Shown here one piece after another: positions 8,875-20,264 of a DNA stretch of 64,000 nt. The DNA comes from Sulfitobacter guttiformis. GTDB lineage: Bacteria; Pseudomonadota; Alphaproteobacteria; Rhodobacterales; Rhodobacteraceae. The DNA is taken from the NCBI RefSeq assembly GCF_003610455.1, contig NZ_RAQK01000002.1:1-64000 (forward strand). The letters run 5' to 3'. The stretch's first letter is position 1. The number at the start of each line of letters is the position of its first letter. The translations under genes were made by a program, and so were the position numbers. Under the pieces are notes generated by a model that searched no databases, had not been told where the DNA came from, and saw only the letters and a program-made list of their open reading frames with translations.

Positions 8875-10147
8875 CCTTAAACCTCCTGATTACCCCAGTA
8901 AGACACACACCTATACCGTTGTCACTATGGGCGAGCTCGGACTGGAATGGACCGGCCGCCCCAACGAATATCGGGATTTCCGGAAGCCATTTTTGAGAGT
9001 TCCTCCAAACCGAACATTCGCTATGGTGCAGAAAAATGTTAAAACGGGCTCTTAGCTGCCGTTCGCCGGCAGGTGCATGAAGGCCCCGTTAATGGCCGTT
9101 TTGGAAGACGGCCAAGTTTCTTAAAATTGAGTTTGCTCTGCAATCGCGTGAGCATCGCCAAGCTCGATGCTGAAGTACGCTCTGGAAAAAGGTGCTCGGA
9201 AATGGGATATCAAGTCACAAAAGCAGTGCTACCAAAACGCATAGGCAAATTTCTGTCCGACATCGATGAAGGATAGGTTTTTCGGACAAACATGCTCCGC
9301 AACAACAAGATGGGTGCCTTACGAGCGAGTAAGCGATGCCGCTATTTCCGTGGTCATAGGGCACTTCGATATTTCAGCTCTAACAAGGCGCTAGTTATTC
9401 GATGCTGGGAGCCCGACAGCAGACCTATATAAGACCAAGAAAATTAGCCCGGTGCCCGAAGTCGCAGATGTTTTGGAGCGCGAATGGTGTCCGTCTATTC
9501 AGCCGTTTACCAGTGTAAACCTTAGTTTAAACGTGATTCAACTGATGCGCACTGATGCAGTGGAATGAGATATGTTTATAAAAATATGGATTCAACAGTC
9601 AAAGGTGACGCACGTGCATGACGTGCAGATAACGCGGGAGTCGCCGAATTATCGGATTGGGTGAGCTCCTATTTATATGACTATATTGCTGCCGGGGTGA
9701 GAAATCATCTCGGCACTTTCTTTGGAAGGTTTGCAGAATTTGACGGAATATGCCCAGAAGTGGACATTGCGTCAGCCATCATACACTTCTTCATATTAAA
9801 ACAAATCAGAAACAATATCTTATAGAGAGAGCGTATTTCTATAGAGCTTCGACAGAACAGGCTTTTAAGTACCAAGCTATCAGACAACTTCAGGTTTCTG
9901 AGCGTGTCGCACAGGGGATGGCCGAAGTAGAATTCGTCGATGATTTCGGAGAATGTCGTTCTGTTCCTCGACGCTTCCCGCTTCTGACAGCGGTTTTTTG
10001 GGGCGATCCTTAGGACGGGCCGAAATGCTGCTTATCGTGACGGTTGCTCAAGCGGCTCTGTGGTCGCTGAAGCGTGCTTAAGCCTCGTGGGGGTAGACTA
10101 TCGGGCAAGCGGGCTTAGGTATAAGTTACACTGAAAAGGAGTACGCC
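8875..10147. other. 1.27-kb gene-poor stretch
   Basis: No gene that I can support. Short open frames at 9073-9276 and 9750-10013 have no recognisable motifs or ribosome sites. 8930-9110 carries degenerate intergenic sequence (cttagctgccgttcgccggc). A small palindrome, GTTTAC/GTAAAC (9505-9520), is present. Probably decayed DNA. Confidence 0.4.
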
Positions 10148-10825
10148 ATGACAGATCGCAAAACACTTTTTATAACCGGCGCATCAAGCGGTATCGGCGC
10201 TGCCACCGCGCGTGCGGCGGTGGCAGCGGGTTGGAATGTCGGATTGATGGCCCGGTCCGAAGACAAGCTCGCCGAGCTTCATGTCGAACTGGGTGACGCA
10301 AGCCTCGTTGTGTCAGGAGACGCCACCAACCTTGCTGCGCAGCAGGGCGCCATCGCTGCAACGGTTGAGCATTTTGGTGGGCTACACGGGTCTTTTGCTA
10401 ACGCGGGCACAGGCCTTGACACGCCGGGGACCGAGAACGGAGATCCGGACGAATGGCGCAAGTTGATTGACCTTAACATCATGGCACTCCTTTATACTGC
10501 GAAGGCGAGCCTGCCGGAGCTGCGCAAGACACGCGGCCACCTCGTGCTGACCGGTTCTGTTGCGGGGAAGGTGCATATACCGGGCTCTATCTACGGCGCG
10601 TCAAAGTGGTTCGTACATGGCTACGGTGGGAATATGGCGCAGGAAATGCGCGAATGGGGTGGACGTTGTACCGTTATCGCGCCTGGCATGGTTGATACGG
10701 GGTTCTTTTCCGAACCTAAGCCGGACAAGCTCAAACCCGAAGATGTAGCAAACGCAGTGATGTTTGCGCTGTGTCAGCCAGAGCGGTCGAACATTCCTGA
10801 ATTGACTGTCATGCCGACCGGCTAA
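10148..10825 (+). CDS. SDR-family NAD(P)-dependent oxidoreductase
   Basis: 225 residues, classical short-chain dehydrogenase. The cofactor motif is TGASSGIG (10-17), the structural NAG is at 85-87, and the catalytic set is Ser137, Tyr149 and Lys153 (SIYGASK). Asp58 in the SGDAT segment fits the conserved adenine-ring Asp. AAAGGAG precedes the ATG at good spacing. Substrate unknown. The gene stands alone, with gene-poor DNA on both sides. Confidence 0.9.
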   Translation: MTDRKTLFITGASSGIGAATARAAVAAGWNVGLMARSEDKLAELHVELGDASLVVSGDATNLAAQQGAIAATVEHFGGLHGSFANAGTGLDTPGTENGDPDEWRKLIDLNIMALLYTAKASLPELRKTRGHLVLTGSVAGKVHIPGSIYGASKWFVHGYGGNMAQEMREWGGRCTVIAPGMVDTGFFSEPKPDKLKPEDVANAVMFALCQPERSNIPELTVMPTG

Positions 10826-11287
10826 CGAGCCCAATCTTGCTGGGATCTGGTATGTCGGTCGGGGGCGGGACTATGCTTGGGCAGATTTTTGAAATTTGCT
10901 GCACCAGAAATATTATTAGATAATTTTAAAGAAACTGCCAATCAATAGCTGGCGGCGTCTCCGCCCATGCCGATCAAGTATGAGGGGCAGTTAGGCGCAG
11001 GAAGCAGCCATGGCGAAATTTGTCCCGGTAACCGACAGAGGCCGTTGCTATAGTTTGCGGCCGATGTCGGGTAAAAACCTATCTTTACCTAAATTCTACA
11101 ATGTAGCGACTGCCTGCTACGACGTTAGAGGCAAATACGTTCAACGAACAAATGGTTTTTAAATGATCTTACGTTTGAGGTCCAATGCCCGAATAAGCTA
11201 TCCAACGTTAGGCTGCCGTCGTTCAGCACATCTTAATGTTCGCGTCCTAGGTAAACGTGACAAATCCAAGTCAGTGAAAATTTATCC
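10826..11287. other. gene-poor spacer before the MCP locus
   Basis: No gene seen in 462 bp. AT-rich patches around 10900-10940 and 11090-11170 could hold the promoter of the lipoprotein-MCP pair, but no clear -35/-10 pair could be assigned by eye. Confidence 0.3.
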
Positions 11288-11593
11288 ATGCCAATTCGAA
11301 ACGTTACATTAATTTGTCTAGGATTGCTTGCATCAGCCTGCACACCAGTTTTGATGCTCGTTACTCAATTAGCGCCATCAGTTGGGAATGTCGGTCTGGT
11401 TATTTCAAAGCCTTGGGACCGATCTGCAAAAAATGTCGTGGCTACATCGAATCTTCACGAAGTTGGACCAATACAGGGATACTTTGGTGTCTTTGTAATG
11501 ATTGAGACCGACGACAGCGTACGGATCCTTTACGATAACGGCGCATGGTTCGTTTTGGATGGGCAAATAATTATGGAGCTTTGTGTAAGTTGA
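11288..11593 (+). CDS. small lipoprotein, hypothetical
   Basis: 101 residues. The N-terminus [20 protein letters not shown] is a lipoprotein signal peptide with lipobox LASAC, so lipidation at Cys18 is expected. The mature chain is about 84 residues with a predicted beta-rich core ([19 protein letters not shown], then [18 protein letters not shown]). Its TGA overlaps the TTG start of the next MCP by 4 nt (TTGA), which suggests translational coupling and a possible role in the same sensory complex (inference). Confidence 0.6.
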   Translation: MPIRNVTLICLGLLASACTPVLMLVTQLAPSVGNVGLVISKPWDRSAKNVVATSNLHEVGPIQGYFGVFVMIETDDSVRILYDNGAWFVLDGQIIMELCVS

Positions 11594-13290
11594 CCAGCAT
11601 TACAAATATCAGTGAGCCACATTCAACGACTTTACAGCCAGGTTACGGGCTTCAGCTCTTATTGAGTGTTTTTTTAACAGGCGCGCCCGCCGCATCTGCA
11701 TATTTTCTCAATGATGCCGTGAACTGGTTGCCGATCGCGGTTATGAGCCTCTTAACTGGCGCCTTAACACTTCTTGCGCCGCGTCTGACTACGCCCACGA
11801 GCGAATACTTACTTAGTTTCTGCTTTGTTGCGCATTGCGTTTTGTTGACTGTCGCATTTCAAGGACACCCGTGGCAGATTGATACCCACATGCTGTTCTT
11901 CGCGATACTCGCAATTATTTCTACGCTTGGGAGTCCTGGTGCATTATTATTTGGCGCGGCACTGATCGCTGTTCACCATCTCTCATTCAGTTTTCTGCTC
12001 CCAAGCTTGATTTATCCAACTGGAGCCGATTTTGGCAATCTTTCCCGTACGGTTTTTCATGCACTTATCGTGATTGTAGAAACTGGTATGTTACTTTTTA
12101 CAATGAACAAGCGGTTGGCGGCTGATCGTGATGTGCAGTTTCAGAGGGAAACCGCTGAGGCAAACGCGCAGTCTGCTCAGGAAGCCCAACGTATAGCGTC
12201 GGAAAGCCAGATTTCGGTCGAAAGTGTTATGCGCGTTCTTGCGAAACATCTTAACGAGCTCGCAAATGGAGACCTTACAGCTGAAATTAACGAAGATCTG
12301 CCTGACGGCTATGAAAATATACGAACGGATTTCAATGAAACGCTTGGGAAACTAAGTAAAATTATGTCTGACGTCGTCCAAACGTCGGCAAGCATCCAGA
12401 ACGGTGCAACCGAAATCAGCCAAGCGTCAGACGATTTGTCCAATCGCACTGAAAATCAGGCTGCTACGTTGGAGCAAACGGCAGCAGCGCTAGATGAGTT
12501 GACAGCAAGCGTAAAATCCGCAGCTGAAGGCGCAAAGTCAGTTGAGAAAATTGTACTCGAAGCACAGTCAGAAGCTGAAGCAAGTGGGGAAGTTGTAGGA
12601 GATGCCATCGCAGCGATGACGGAAATTGAAAAATCTTCCGAACACATTTCCCAAATTATCCGCGTCATCGAAGATATTGCCTTCCAGACCAATTTGCTCG
12701 CGTTGAATGCCGGTGTAGAGGCAGCGCGCGCTGGAGAAGCGGGCAAAGGCTTTGCAGTGGTAGCGTCCGAAGTGAGAGCCTTGGCGCAGCGGTCTTCCGA
12801 GTCATCAAAAGAGATCAAAGCGCTTATTGGAAGCAGTGCTAAACAAGTAGAACGTGGTGTAGACCTCGTAAGTGGTGCGGGAAGAGCTCTTGGTAGTATT
12901 GCTCAGCGCGTGACACAAATTACCGAACTAGTGCGCAACATAGCGAACGGAACAGCTGAGCAAGCCGTAGGCTTGGGTGAAATTAATATTGGGGTTAACC
13001 AACTCGATCAGGTTACGCAGCAAAATGTGGCCATGGTTGAAGAATCTACTGCGGCAAGCCATACATTGAAACATGATGCTTCGAGGCTTCACGATTTGGT
13101 GCAAGGGTTCAAGACCGGTTCGACCGCAGATGGTCGGTCGTCAGCTATCCACGCAAGAGACCATGAGAACGTACAACATGTTCAATTCAAGCGGGCTAGC
13201 GCTCCTCAGGCTGAGCCGGACTCTTTTCAAAAGCGGGTAAACCAAAAGCCTAGCCATACCTCTATAGACAGTGATTGGCTTGATTTCTGA
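11590..13290 (+). CDS. methyl-accepting chemotaxis protein, multi-TM sensor
   Basis: 566 residues from a TTG at 11590, chosen because it overlaps the lipoprotein stop by 4 nt and has GGAG 11 nt upstream; an ATG at 11545 lies far inside the upstream gene. The N-terminal 160 residues form about six membrane segments without a periplasmic domain, including the motif [12 protein letters not shown]...[12 protein letters not shown] shared by a class of integral-membrane-sensing MCPs. A HAMP-like segment ([12 protein letters not shown]) follows, then the signalling hairpin with [20 protein letters not shown] and [16 protein letters not shown]. It ends in SDWLDF, a CheR/CheB-tethering type of C-terminus (W-x-x-F). 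The signalling domain nearly matches those of the two other MCPs here. Confidence 0.9.
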   Translation: MTSITNISEPHSTTLQPGYGLQLLLSVFLTGAPAASAYFLNDAVNWLPIAVMSLLTGALTLLAPRLTTPTSEYLLSFCFVAHCVLLTVAFQGHPWQIDTHMLFFAILAIISTLGSPGALLFGAALIAVHHLSFSFLLPSLIYPTGADFGNLSRTVFHALIVIVETGMLLFTMNKRLAADRDVQFQRETAEANAQSAQEAQRIASESQISVESVMRVLAKHLNELANGDLTAEINEDLPDGYENIRTDFNETLGKLSKIMSDVVQTSASIQNGATEISQASDDLSNRTENQAATLEQTAAALDELTASVKSAAEGAKSVEKIVLEAQSEAEASGEVVGDAIAAMTEIEKSSEHISQIIRVIEDIAFQTNLLALNAGVEAARAGEAGKGFAVVASEVRALAQRSSESSKEIKALIGSSAKQVERGVDLVSGAGRALGSIAQRVTQITELVRNIANGTAEQAVGLGEINIGVNQLDQVTQQNVAMVEESTAASHTLKHDASRLHDLVQGFKTGSTADGRSSAIHARDHENVQHVQFKRASAPQAEPDSFQKRVNQKPSHTSIDSDWLDF

Positions 13291-13693
13291 ACTTAAAAAA
13301 GTTGATGCTGAAAAATAGAGAAGTTTAAATTTCTTAATATCCAACATAGCATTGGACATCCCGAAAAAGACAGTTTGTTGATAGGTTCGTCAAAGTGGAC
13401 CTTGGCATACATGAACTAAGGTCCGAAAAGTATGCATTGTGTGGGTTCGTAACTTGAGCGGGGTATGTCAACTATCGAAAATAGACAAAAGGTACAGGAG
13501 TCAGCTTTTGACTGAAACCGGACCTCAGGTTAGCTCTGAGGAGGCACTGATGATCGAGATCGAGTGCTGAACTGCGGCAATTCAGCTGTAAGCCTGAATG
13601 AGCGATATATTGCAACGTCATGAATATCCGCTACTGCGGGGCAGTAAAAAAACCTGAACAAGCATAACAGTCTTGGAAATCGTTTTTTCAGGG
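13291..13693. other. gene-poor spacer
   Basis: About 400 bp between the MCP stop and the IS3 remnant. No coding or RNA feature recognised. It may include the lost end of the IS3 element. Confidence 0.3.
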
Positions 13694-14479
13694 TTAATTG
13701 CGATATTTAGACGTATCAAACAACGTTTCGTTGAGGCATTCATCTCTGAGCTTGCTGTTGAAGCTTTCAATGAAGCTGTTCTGTTGGGGCTTTCCGGGCG
13801 CGATGTACTGCCAGTTGATGCCTGTATCCTTAACCCATTTGGGGATCGCCATGCTCGTGAGCTCGGTACAATTGTCCGGTACAATCGTCTTTGGCATGCA
13901 GCGTTCAGCGATGATCTGATCCAATTCTCGAACAGTACGATGCGCTGACAGCGAAGTGTCGGCCACCAGCACCAAGTTCTCGCGACTGTAGGCATCGACA
14001 ACTGCCAGAATGCCAAACTGACGTTCATCCGTCAGCGTGTCAGACCCAAAACCCAACGACCAACGCTGGTTCGGGCCATCCACTTCCCTCTCAGGGGTTG
14101 CTTGCAAACCCTGAGAGGGAAGCAGCACCATTGGCTCTCCTGTGCCTAACGCACGCTTCCTGCCAACTCTGCGCGTCCCACAGGTTAACCACCGCTTGCT
14201 TCTTCCCAGCAGACGTCACCATTTTTTTGAATTGATGTCTCGCAACATAGCGCTGTCCAGCACCTGCTCGGCCAGCAGCTTATTCAGCTTGCCGTTCCAG
14301 TCTTCCAAAGCCCGCAACTGCTTCGCGTCAGATGGTTCCATCGCGCCAGACTTCGATTTGTATATGTAAAACTTCGCCTAACTGATCCCGTACCGCCGAC
14401 ATATATCAGCCGTCTTCTCGCTAGCTACCTGTTCCTTGATTATCGCGATGATCTGTTCGTCCGAAAATCGTGCCTTCAT
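13694..14479 (-). pseudogene. broken IS3-family (IS407-like) transposase
   Basis: orfA starts at 14479 (MKARFSDEQIIAIIKEQVAS) but hits a stop after RRYGIS, where the family continues into a coiled-coil helix that is still visible in frame. The orfB catalytic part is readable at 14131-13694: [20 protein letters not shown] (first Asp), [11 protein letters not shown] (second Asp; the usual DNGTE has become DNCTE) and [14 protein letters not shown] (Glu). The HTH half of orfB and the C-terminal RPHSSLG region are lost. Clearly non-functional. Confidence 0.85.
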
Positions 14480-14534
14480 TCATCTGTCCTTTTGTCGGGC
14501 AGACTCTACACAAATCTGGAAGAGTTTTAGGGGT

Positions 14535-15635
14535 TCAGGTCACAAGCTCACATATATAGCCGCAGACCAGAACCTCTTGATGGCCGTAGGTGGTGGAAAC
14601 CGAGTAATTGTTGCCGCGATAGCGCATGAGGGACAACGAGATGGCCCGCACGGATTGCTTGCCGCAGGCGTCATAGGGAACAACTGGCAAGTGTTGAAGT
14701 CGGTTCACGTCAACGTCAAACTGCTTCCCAATCGTGTCTTTGTGACCACGTAGCTTATCGTTCATGCGCTTGCAGCGGTGTTCGGCCAAATAGGCATTAA
14801 GATCATCAAAGCTGGCCAATTTAGGTTTTGGGACCATGAAGTTCCTGCGGGTGTATATCACCATCCCTTCGACTTTGCCTTTGTCGTTCCCGCTGCCCAA
14901 ACAGATAACGGGATACCAGCCATGAGAACACGCAGGTACGTTTGCGCTGGCCGTCGCTCGACCGCGGGCAACCGCGATCCGTGTGTTGTCGTAAAGTATC
15001 GATTTAGGCACATCGCCGGAGAATGCGAACGCAGCGACATGCGCATCACAAAATGTTTCCGTTGTGTCAGCCAGATAAGCCTTCACAAAACACGCATCCG
15101 AATGCGGCAGGTCCATCCCGAAAAAGTGGGTCTTGCGCTCAATCCCGCCAATGATGGCAAGCGCATCATCGCAGTCCGCCTGAGCATGACCCGGCGGATG
15201 CGTCAGTGGCACAAACATCTCACGCTGATGCTGCTTGGCCACGTAGATATAATTCTTCACAATAGTGATGCTGCCTTCAAAGCCATGCTCATCACGCTGT
15301 CGTTCAAATATCCGCTTTGATGTGTGTCGCTGCTTTTTTGGAACCAGTCTGTCTGCCCCGAGGATTTGATCCATAATCCCCGTATACGCATCCAGCTTAG
15401 GTCGACGTAACACTTTATCGCGTCGATATCCTGGCGGGATCGAAAATCTCAGCATCTTCTCAACGGTGCGGCGGTTGATCCCGAAAATACGCGCCGCTTC
15501 CCGACGGCTCATGCCATCAACCAGATCAGCGTGACGAACGTTCCCTTGCAAATCCGCTTGCTTCGACCCCACCCTCCGCCAAAACAAAGGGCCGAACAGG
15601 ACAGGCCAATCAGCCAATCTGCACCAAGACAACAT
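14535..15635 (-). pseudogene. truncated IS21-family transposase (istA)
   Basis: Visible IstA signatures: an HTH (HADLVDGMSRREAARIFGIN), KKQRHTSKRIFERQRDEHGF, MFVPLTHPPGHAQADCDDAL (the first catalytic Asp lies in this segment), FGMDLPHSDACFVKAYL, SILYDNTRIAVAR and GNDKGKVEGMV. A frameshifted patch (about RGRATASANVPACSHGW) replaces the usual LGDGRRQRT segment. The protein ends at 366 residues, whereas IstA is about 500, and no istB follows. The 3' end abuts the IS3 remnant. Confidence 0.85.
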
Positions 15636-15817
15636 CGCCGCTCAGATGGCGCCCTATTCAAATAGCATTCTTAGGCACACTACAATGCCGGTAGGCGTGG
15701 GGCATCCACGCCATCAGCAGAGCCGAGCCGACAGCTCGCTCATGCGCGTTTTACAATTTCTAAATTCTTCAGCCGTAATCTAGTCCCAGAAGTCAAATAA
15801 AGATTCTGGAGCTCCAT

Positions 15818-17761
15818 ATGCGTCGGTTAACGTCTAAACTATCTCTCCGAGCGAGCCTTGTCGCTAGCTCGATCCTTGTGACTTTTTTGCTTTTCGCGGC
15901 CATGACCGTCGTGATGGATATGAGAAGGTCCCAGGCGCAGATGCAAAACGCGCAAGCGCAGCAAGACACTGGGATGCGCATCCTGACAGCAGTATTTTCC
16001 GACCAGTTCGACGATATGGTTGTGTCGTATGATCGCTCTGGCAACGTCCCATCCGTATCTTGGGACAATATCCCTGCCTTCGAGAGCCACGAGCTGATTG
16101 ACCGGGTGGGCGAAATATCGGGAGAGACTGCAACATTGTTTGTCTGGGACCCTGTGCAGGCCGACTTCATTCGAAGAAGCACCAATATCGTTAAACCTGA
16201 TGGTGAGCGCGCGATCGGTACCCCGCTGGGGCAGACAAGTCCAGTGCGGACGGTAATGCTCAATAAACAGACATTCAGGGGAGAGGCGACGATCTTGGGC
16301 AAGCCCTACTTGACGATATATCAGCCGATTCTGAACAGCGGTGGAGATGTGGTCGGGATACTATATGTCGGGGTCGATAAAACGATGATACGTGAAAATA
16401 TCGCAACAGATCTGCAACTCAACGTCATATTAGGCATAGCAATCATCTTAGTCGGTTCGCTCTTGTTGGCTTATCTGATTCCATTTTTGCTCAAACCATT
16501 GTCTGTGATCGCTAAACGGATCGAAGATGTCGCTAACGGAGACTTCACCGAAACAATACCCTACGTACAGCGAAGCGACCAGATTGGCACAATCGCACAA
16601 AAACTTGATATTTTTCAGAATTCATTGCAACAAAAGGCCGACTTGGAAATTGCGCAGAAGCAGCGCGATCTTGAACAGCAAGAAGTTGTCGAAACCATCA
16701 GCGACCACTTGTCCCGTCTGTCTCAAGGCGATTTGACTGCGACCATCGATGCGCAGTTTCCTTCAATGTATGAAAATCTGCGTAACGATTTCAATCAAAC
16801 TGTAATTGGGCTGCATGCAGCCATGCAGGACGTTGTGACCGCGGCGGGAAATATCCGCAATGGGGCAGAGGATATCGGATCGGGGTCCGACGAACTCTCT
16901 AACCGGACGGAAAATCAAGCGGCCACACTTGAGCAAACAGCGGCAGCTTTGGACGAATTAACAGCAAGCGTAAAGTCAGCGGCTGAGGGTGCAAAATCAA
17001 TTGAGGACATCGTACTCGAAGCGCAGTCCGAAGCAGAGGCGAGCTCAGAAGTTGTCGGTGACGCAATCGCAGCCATGACAGAAATTGAAAAGTCATCAGA
17101 TCAGATCTCTCAAATTATTGGAGTAATCGATGATATTGCCTTCCAGACAAATTTACTGGCCTTGAATGCAGGGGTAGAGGCGGCGCGCGCCGGAGAAGCG
17201 GGTAAGGGCTTTGCTGTAGTCGCATCCGAGGTACGGGCATTGGCGCAACGCTCGACCGACGCAGCGAAAGAGATAAAAACCCTGATTAGCGGAAGCACAA
17301 AGCAGGTAGAGCGGGGGGTGAGTCTTGTGGGTGGGGCAGGGACAGCTCTGGACAGTATAGCCAAGCGTGTGACCCATATCACAGAGCTGGTTCGCAGCAT
17401 GGCGGCGGGAACGTCCGAGCAGGCTACGGGACTCGGTGAGATCAACATCGGGGTAAATCAGCTTGATCAGGTAACCCAGCAGAATGCTGCAATGGTCGAG
17501 GAGTCGACTGCGGCGAGCCACGCACTTAAACTTGACGCTTCTCGGCTGCAGGAGCTCGTGCGCAGGTTCAAAACGTCATCGAACCCACAGGGCACTTCTG
17601 CGACCGAACCATCCGGCCGTTCGGCCAATGTTGCGCATGTCCAATTCAAGCGGACGGCCAGCACTAAGGTCGTGCCAAAACCTGAGCAAGAACGTATGAA
17701 ACAGTCCGTTAACGGTGTACGTCACGCGGGTGCGGCAGCAAGCGATTGGTTGGACTTTTAG
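15818..17761 (+). CDS. methyl-accepting chemotaxis protein with periplasmic Cache-type domain
   Basis: 647 residues. TM1 is at about 13-33, then a periplasmic domain of about 165 residues with a single-Cache-like end ([20 protein letters not shown]), TM2 at about 203-225, HAMP ([18 protein letters not shown]) and a second HAMP-like element ([14 protein letters not shown]). The MCP hairpin carries [20 protein letters not shown] and ends in SDWLDF, the likely CheR-tethering pentapeptide. The start ATG follows GGAG. The ligand is unknown; Cache domains usually bind small organic acids or amino acids. It is cut off from the che operon by IS debris. Confidence 0.92.
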   Translation: MRRLTSKLSLRASLVASSILVTFLLFAAMTVVMDMRRSQAQMQNAQAQQDTGMRILTAVFSDQFDDMVVSYDRSGNVPSVSWDNIPAFESHELIDRVGEISGETATLFVWDPVQADFIRRSTNIVKPDGERAIGTPLGQTSPVRTVMLNKQTFRGEATILGKPYLTIYQPILNSGGDVVGILYVGVDKTMIRENIATDLQLNVILGIAIILVGSLLLAYLIPFLLKPLSVIAKRIEDVANGDFTETIPYVQRSDQIGTIAQKLDIFQNSLQQKADLEIAQKQRDLEQQEVVETISDHLSRLSQGDLTATIDAQFPSMYENLRNDFNQTVIGLHAAMQDVVTAAGNIRNGAEDIGSGSDELSNRTENQAATLEQTAAALDELTASVKSAAEGAKSIEDIVLEAQSEAEASSEVVGDAIAAMTEIEKSSDQISQIIGVIDDIAFQTNLLALNAGVEAARAGEAGKGFAVVASEVRALAQRSTDAAKEIKTLISGSTKQVERGVSLVGGAGTALDSIAKRVTHITELVRSMAAGTSEQATGLGEINIGVNQLDQVTQQNAAMVEESTAASHALKLDASRLQELVRRFKTSSNPQGTSATEPSGRSANVAHVQFKRTASTKVVPKPEQERMKQSVNGVRHAGAAASDWLDF

Positions 17762-17803
17762 ATAAGCTCATCCTCCTACGGTAGATTTCAGAGCTAAATC
17801 AAT

Positions 17804-17835
17804 AGCTGATCGGACCGTAAACCAACCGATCAGCT
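17804..17835 (+). terminator. probable terminator after MCP gene
   Basis: Perfect 10-bp stem AGCTGATCGG (17804-17813) and CCGATCAGCT (17826-17835) with a 12-nt loop, about 45 bp after the MCP stop, followed by TTCGGGCTTG. The U-tract is weak. Confidence 0.5.
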
Positions 17836-18479
17836 TTCGGGCTTGTTGCCTTCGGAAGGGGAGATCTTCCGCCTATGAACGCCGCCGAAGGGACGAAACA
17901 CGTAACATTGGACATCAATATCATCTTATGGTTTTGCGGCACATGGGCCCGGATCAGGAGTGGTCTACCGCGCAGTGCTTTGAAATGAGTGACATTAAAT
18001 TCCGACCGCTCGCCTCTTAGAATTGAAAGATCTTTATTGGTCGGATTGGAGTTAAGTCCAATGATTCCAAGGTACCGGGCATGCCGGTCGGTTTGGCGAA
18101 GGTAGCGTAGGCAGCGCTTTGCGTATCAAATTCATCGTTCTGGGCCTGAAACCTTCGATCCAGGTTTTCTGGGGTGTGACCTCTAAAGCATCCACACCAG
18201 CGTCCTAATATATCTCAAGTGACCGGCTCCATAGCCGAAGGTGCATTCTACGCCAATCCGCTGCAAGTCTCCGAAGGACCGCATCCAAGTTAAGATCAGT
18301 CTGTAGCCTTGCCGCGCTGTGGCGAAGTTTTGCGTTCCGAGCACTTAGTTGTTGTCGTCAACAGTAGGTGCGTCATGAAGGTCTGAATACGTATCGACTC
18401 CGCCAAAGACTTGGGTGGTCTGTATGGATTTGGCCGTGAGATCATCCTATCCGTAAGTGTCAAACCTACTTCGTCTAAA
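17836..18479. other. gene-poor decayed stretch
   Basis: About 640 bp with no supportable gene on either strand. It lies between an MCP terminator and a decayed IS3 copy and is probably the remains of earlier insertions. Confidence 0.35.
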
Positions 18480-19561
18480 AAAATCCACTGACAGGCCAGC
18501 CATAAGACCAAATGGTCAGGCCTTTGTTGGGTCACGCGGCATCTTCGAGACAAGGCCTCACCGCAAGGTGTTCCCGCGCGGTCGCAAGTCCAAGGAAACA
18601 CACATGTCTGATCAGTCGGTGTTTGGGTGAGACCAAACCGAAAAGCCAAGCGGTATCAACTGAGCTAACGGTCGATCAGTGTTTGAGGCAATCCACCCGA
18701 GAACTGATGAACATCATATGACTGTCCATACTCATGGTATCCAGTCGGCCGAACTGGTGGATGGCTTGACTCAATGAATCGACACAGAATTCTGCTTCCA
18801 GCTGTTAGAGATGTGCCACGTCAAAACTTTGCGCGTGTGCCAGTCCACCCCTCGCGGGATCACGCTGCGCATAACCCTGTCGATCAAAAGACGGCCACCA
18901 GATAAAGAATTCTGCGCCGCATTGTCAGATGGGTGCAGATAGGTAACCTTGGCGCTCCAGACCTGATTGGGCCGATAGACCCGCAGCCCGCGCAAAAGGC
19001 AGGGGTGAATCCTTTGCCCCTTGGCGGCCTTAATGGTGTTGGGTTTCTAATAAATCGGTATAAGGCCCATCATTCCCATCAGACCGGGGTTCATCGCCGT
19101 CTCCAACTTCGGTCATAGTAAAACAACAGGTGGATCCACAGTAACGTAAATTGCTTGCTGCCAGACATGCTCGGTAAGTTCGGCTCGATCATCTTCCGCT
19201 TCACTTACCGGTCCATGGTTTGAGCTTTCTTGCTAAAAGTCGTTTGCGACGACCAACATCCCCGATTTGACATAAAGGTCTTTAATCTGCTCTTCATTGA
19301 CTTCAGGCGCTTTCCAGCCGCCACGCTCGAACACGCCCTCAAGTAGCGTCCATTTATAGTGGTGGATCGTCGTCGGACGCACGCCAAACCGGCTTGCCAG
19401 CTAACTCAGTGTTTCGCCGCACTTTCAGGGCCTCCAACGTGAACGTGGCCTTGCTTTAGGGGTAATGTTGCTTCCGTTTCGACATCTCTGATCTCCTTCG
19501 TGTCGAAGATAGGCAAAGTACAAAATACAGCTTATGTCAGTGTCCAAATTTGGAGGGGTAG
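18480..19561 (-). pseudogene. heavily decayed IS3-family element
   Basis: Read on the minus strand from an end like that of IS3 elements (TACCCCTCCAAATTTGGACA near 19561), remnants appear in order: orfA start at about 19485 (MSKRKQHYP), GVFERGGWKAPEVNEEQ, LYVKSGMLVVANDF, then an orfB segment at 18995-18771 (RGLRVYRPNQVWSAKVTYL, a shortened first-Asp region, DWHTRKVLTWHIS) and IHQFGRLDTM...DSHMM, where the second-Asp motif was. Several stops and frameshifts break it. The far border is approximate. Confidence 0.65.
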
Positions 19562-19570
19562 CTCAAATTA

Positions 19571-19777
19571 TTAGCTACCGCCTTCAGCCATGTGGTTGGC
19601 TTTTTCGCGAATTCGTTGTTCTGGTTTGTTTAACTCCGGCTCGACCGTGCCCCCTTTCTGATACGTCTTGATGGCGTCGTGTGAAATGCCGGTTCGTTGC
19701 GCGATCTCATGGATCGGCGCCTTCTCTTGCAAAGCCGCTGTTGAAGATTCGGGGAGTATCTCTTCGGGTCTTACCAA
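19571..19777 (-). pseudogene. IS21-family istA N-terminal fragment
   Basis: 68 residues matching the N-terminal HTH of IstA: APIHEIAQRTGISHDAIKTY, then KGGTVEPELNKPEQ, where intact copies continue into a PSKLDPF-type segment. It ends after that point, so only the DNA-binding tip remains. It lies 150 bp downstream of the che operon end. Confidence 0.6.
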
Positions 19778-19919
19778 TGCCGCACCAATTTATAGGCGCA
19801 TGCTCGTTCTTAGAATATGCGTATCTTAGCCGGCCTGCTGCAGCTTTCTCTTTTCGTGAAGGTCAGAGTCCGGAAACCCCGATGAATTTGTTCTTAGGTG
19901 CAGTACAGGGCGATAAAAT

Positions 19920-20264
19920 TCAGATCTGGTTCCCCAAGCGGTTGCGCAGATCGGCAAGGTGTACAACCGTCAGCGCAGTCTGGATTGATGTCTTGCCCAA
20001 GCAAGGCTGACAAGCAACCGATCCTACGAACCGGCTCAGTGCTTCAAGGGATTGCTGTATAGGATCGATTGATTGCAGCAACTTTCGCCCACCGGTGTCC
20101 CGCATCACTGTCGGCGAAGTTATTAGCCAATCTTCTAATTGCCCGACCGCATCACGAATAGCGCCTATTTCATGAGATGTCCGTGCAAGCACTTCGTTCA
20201 GGGACATCTCTTTCGCCAATTCAACTGTATCATCAGGCATGCCTTCAGGGCCAATATACATCAT
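19920..20264 (-). CDS. small protein of unknown function, last gene of che operon
   Basis: 114 residues, acidic and helical, no signal peptide or TM. Its ATG overlaps the upstream cheY stop by 4 nt (ATGA), so it is translated with cheY. The sequence (ELAKEMSLNEVLARTSHEIG, then IRDAVGQLEDWL and LQSIDPIQQSLEALSRFV) suggests a short helical bundle. I recognise no CheZ, CheX or CheC motif. Position argues for a chemotaxis accessory role, such as a phosphatase or adaptor for the adjacent CheY (inference). The last 25 residues could have been altered by the neighbouring IS debris. Confidence 0.7.
   Translation of the reverse strand: MMYIGPEGMPDDTVELAKEMSLNEVLARTSHEIGAIRDAVGQLEDWLITSPTVMRDTGGRKLLQSIDPIQQSLEALSRFVGSVACQPCLGKTSIQTALTVVHLADLRNRLGNQI

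Noticed and set aside
9750..10013. 87-codon open frame
   Set aside because: No ribosome site, no motif and poor protein character; it lies in decayed gene-poor DNA.
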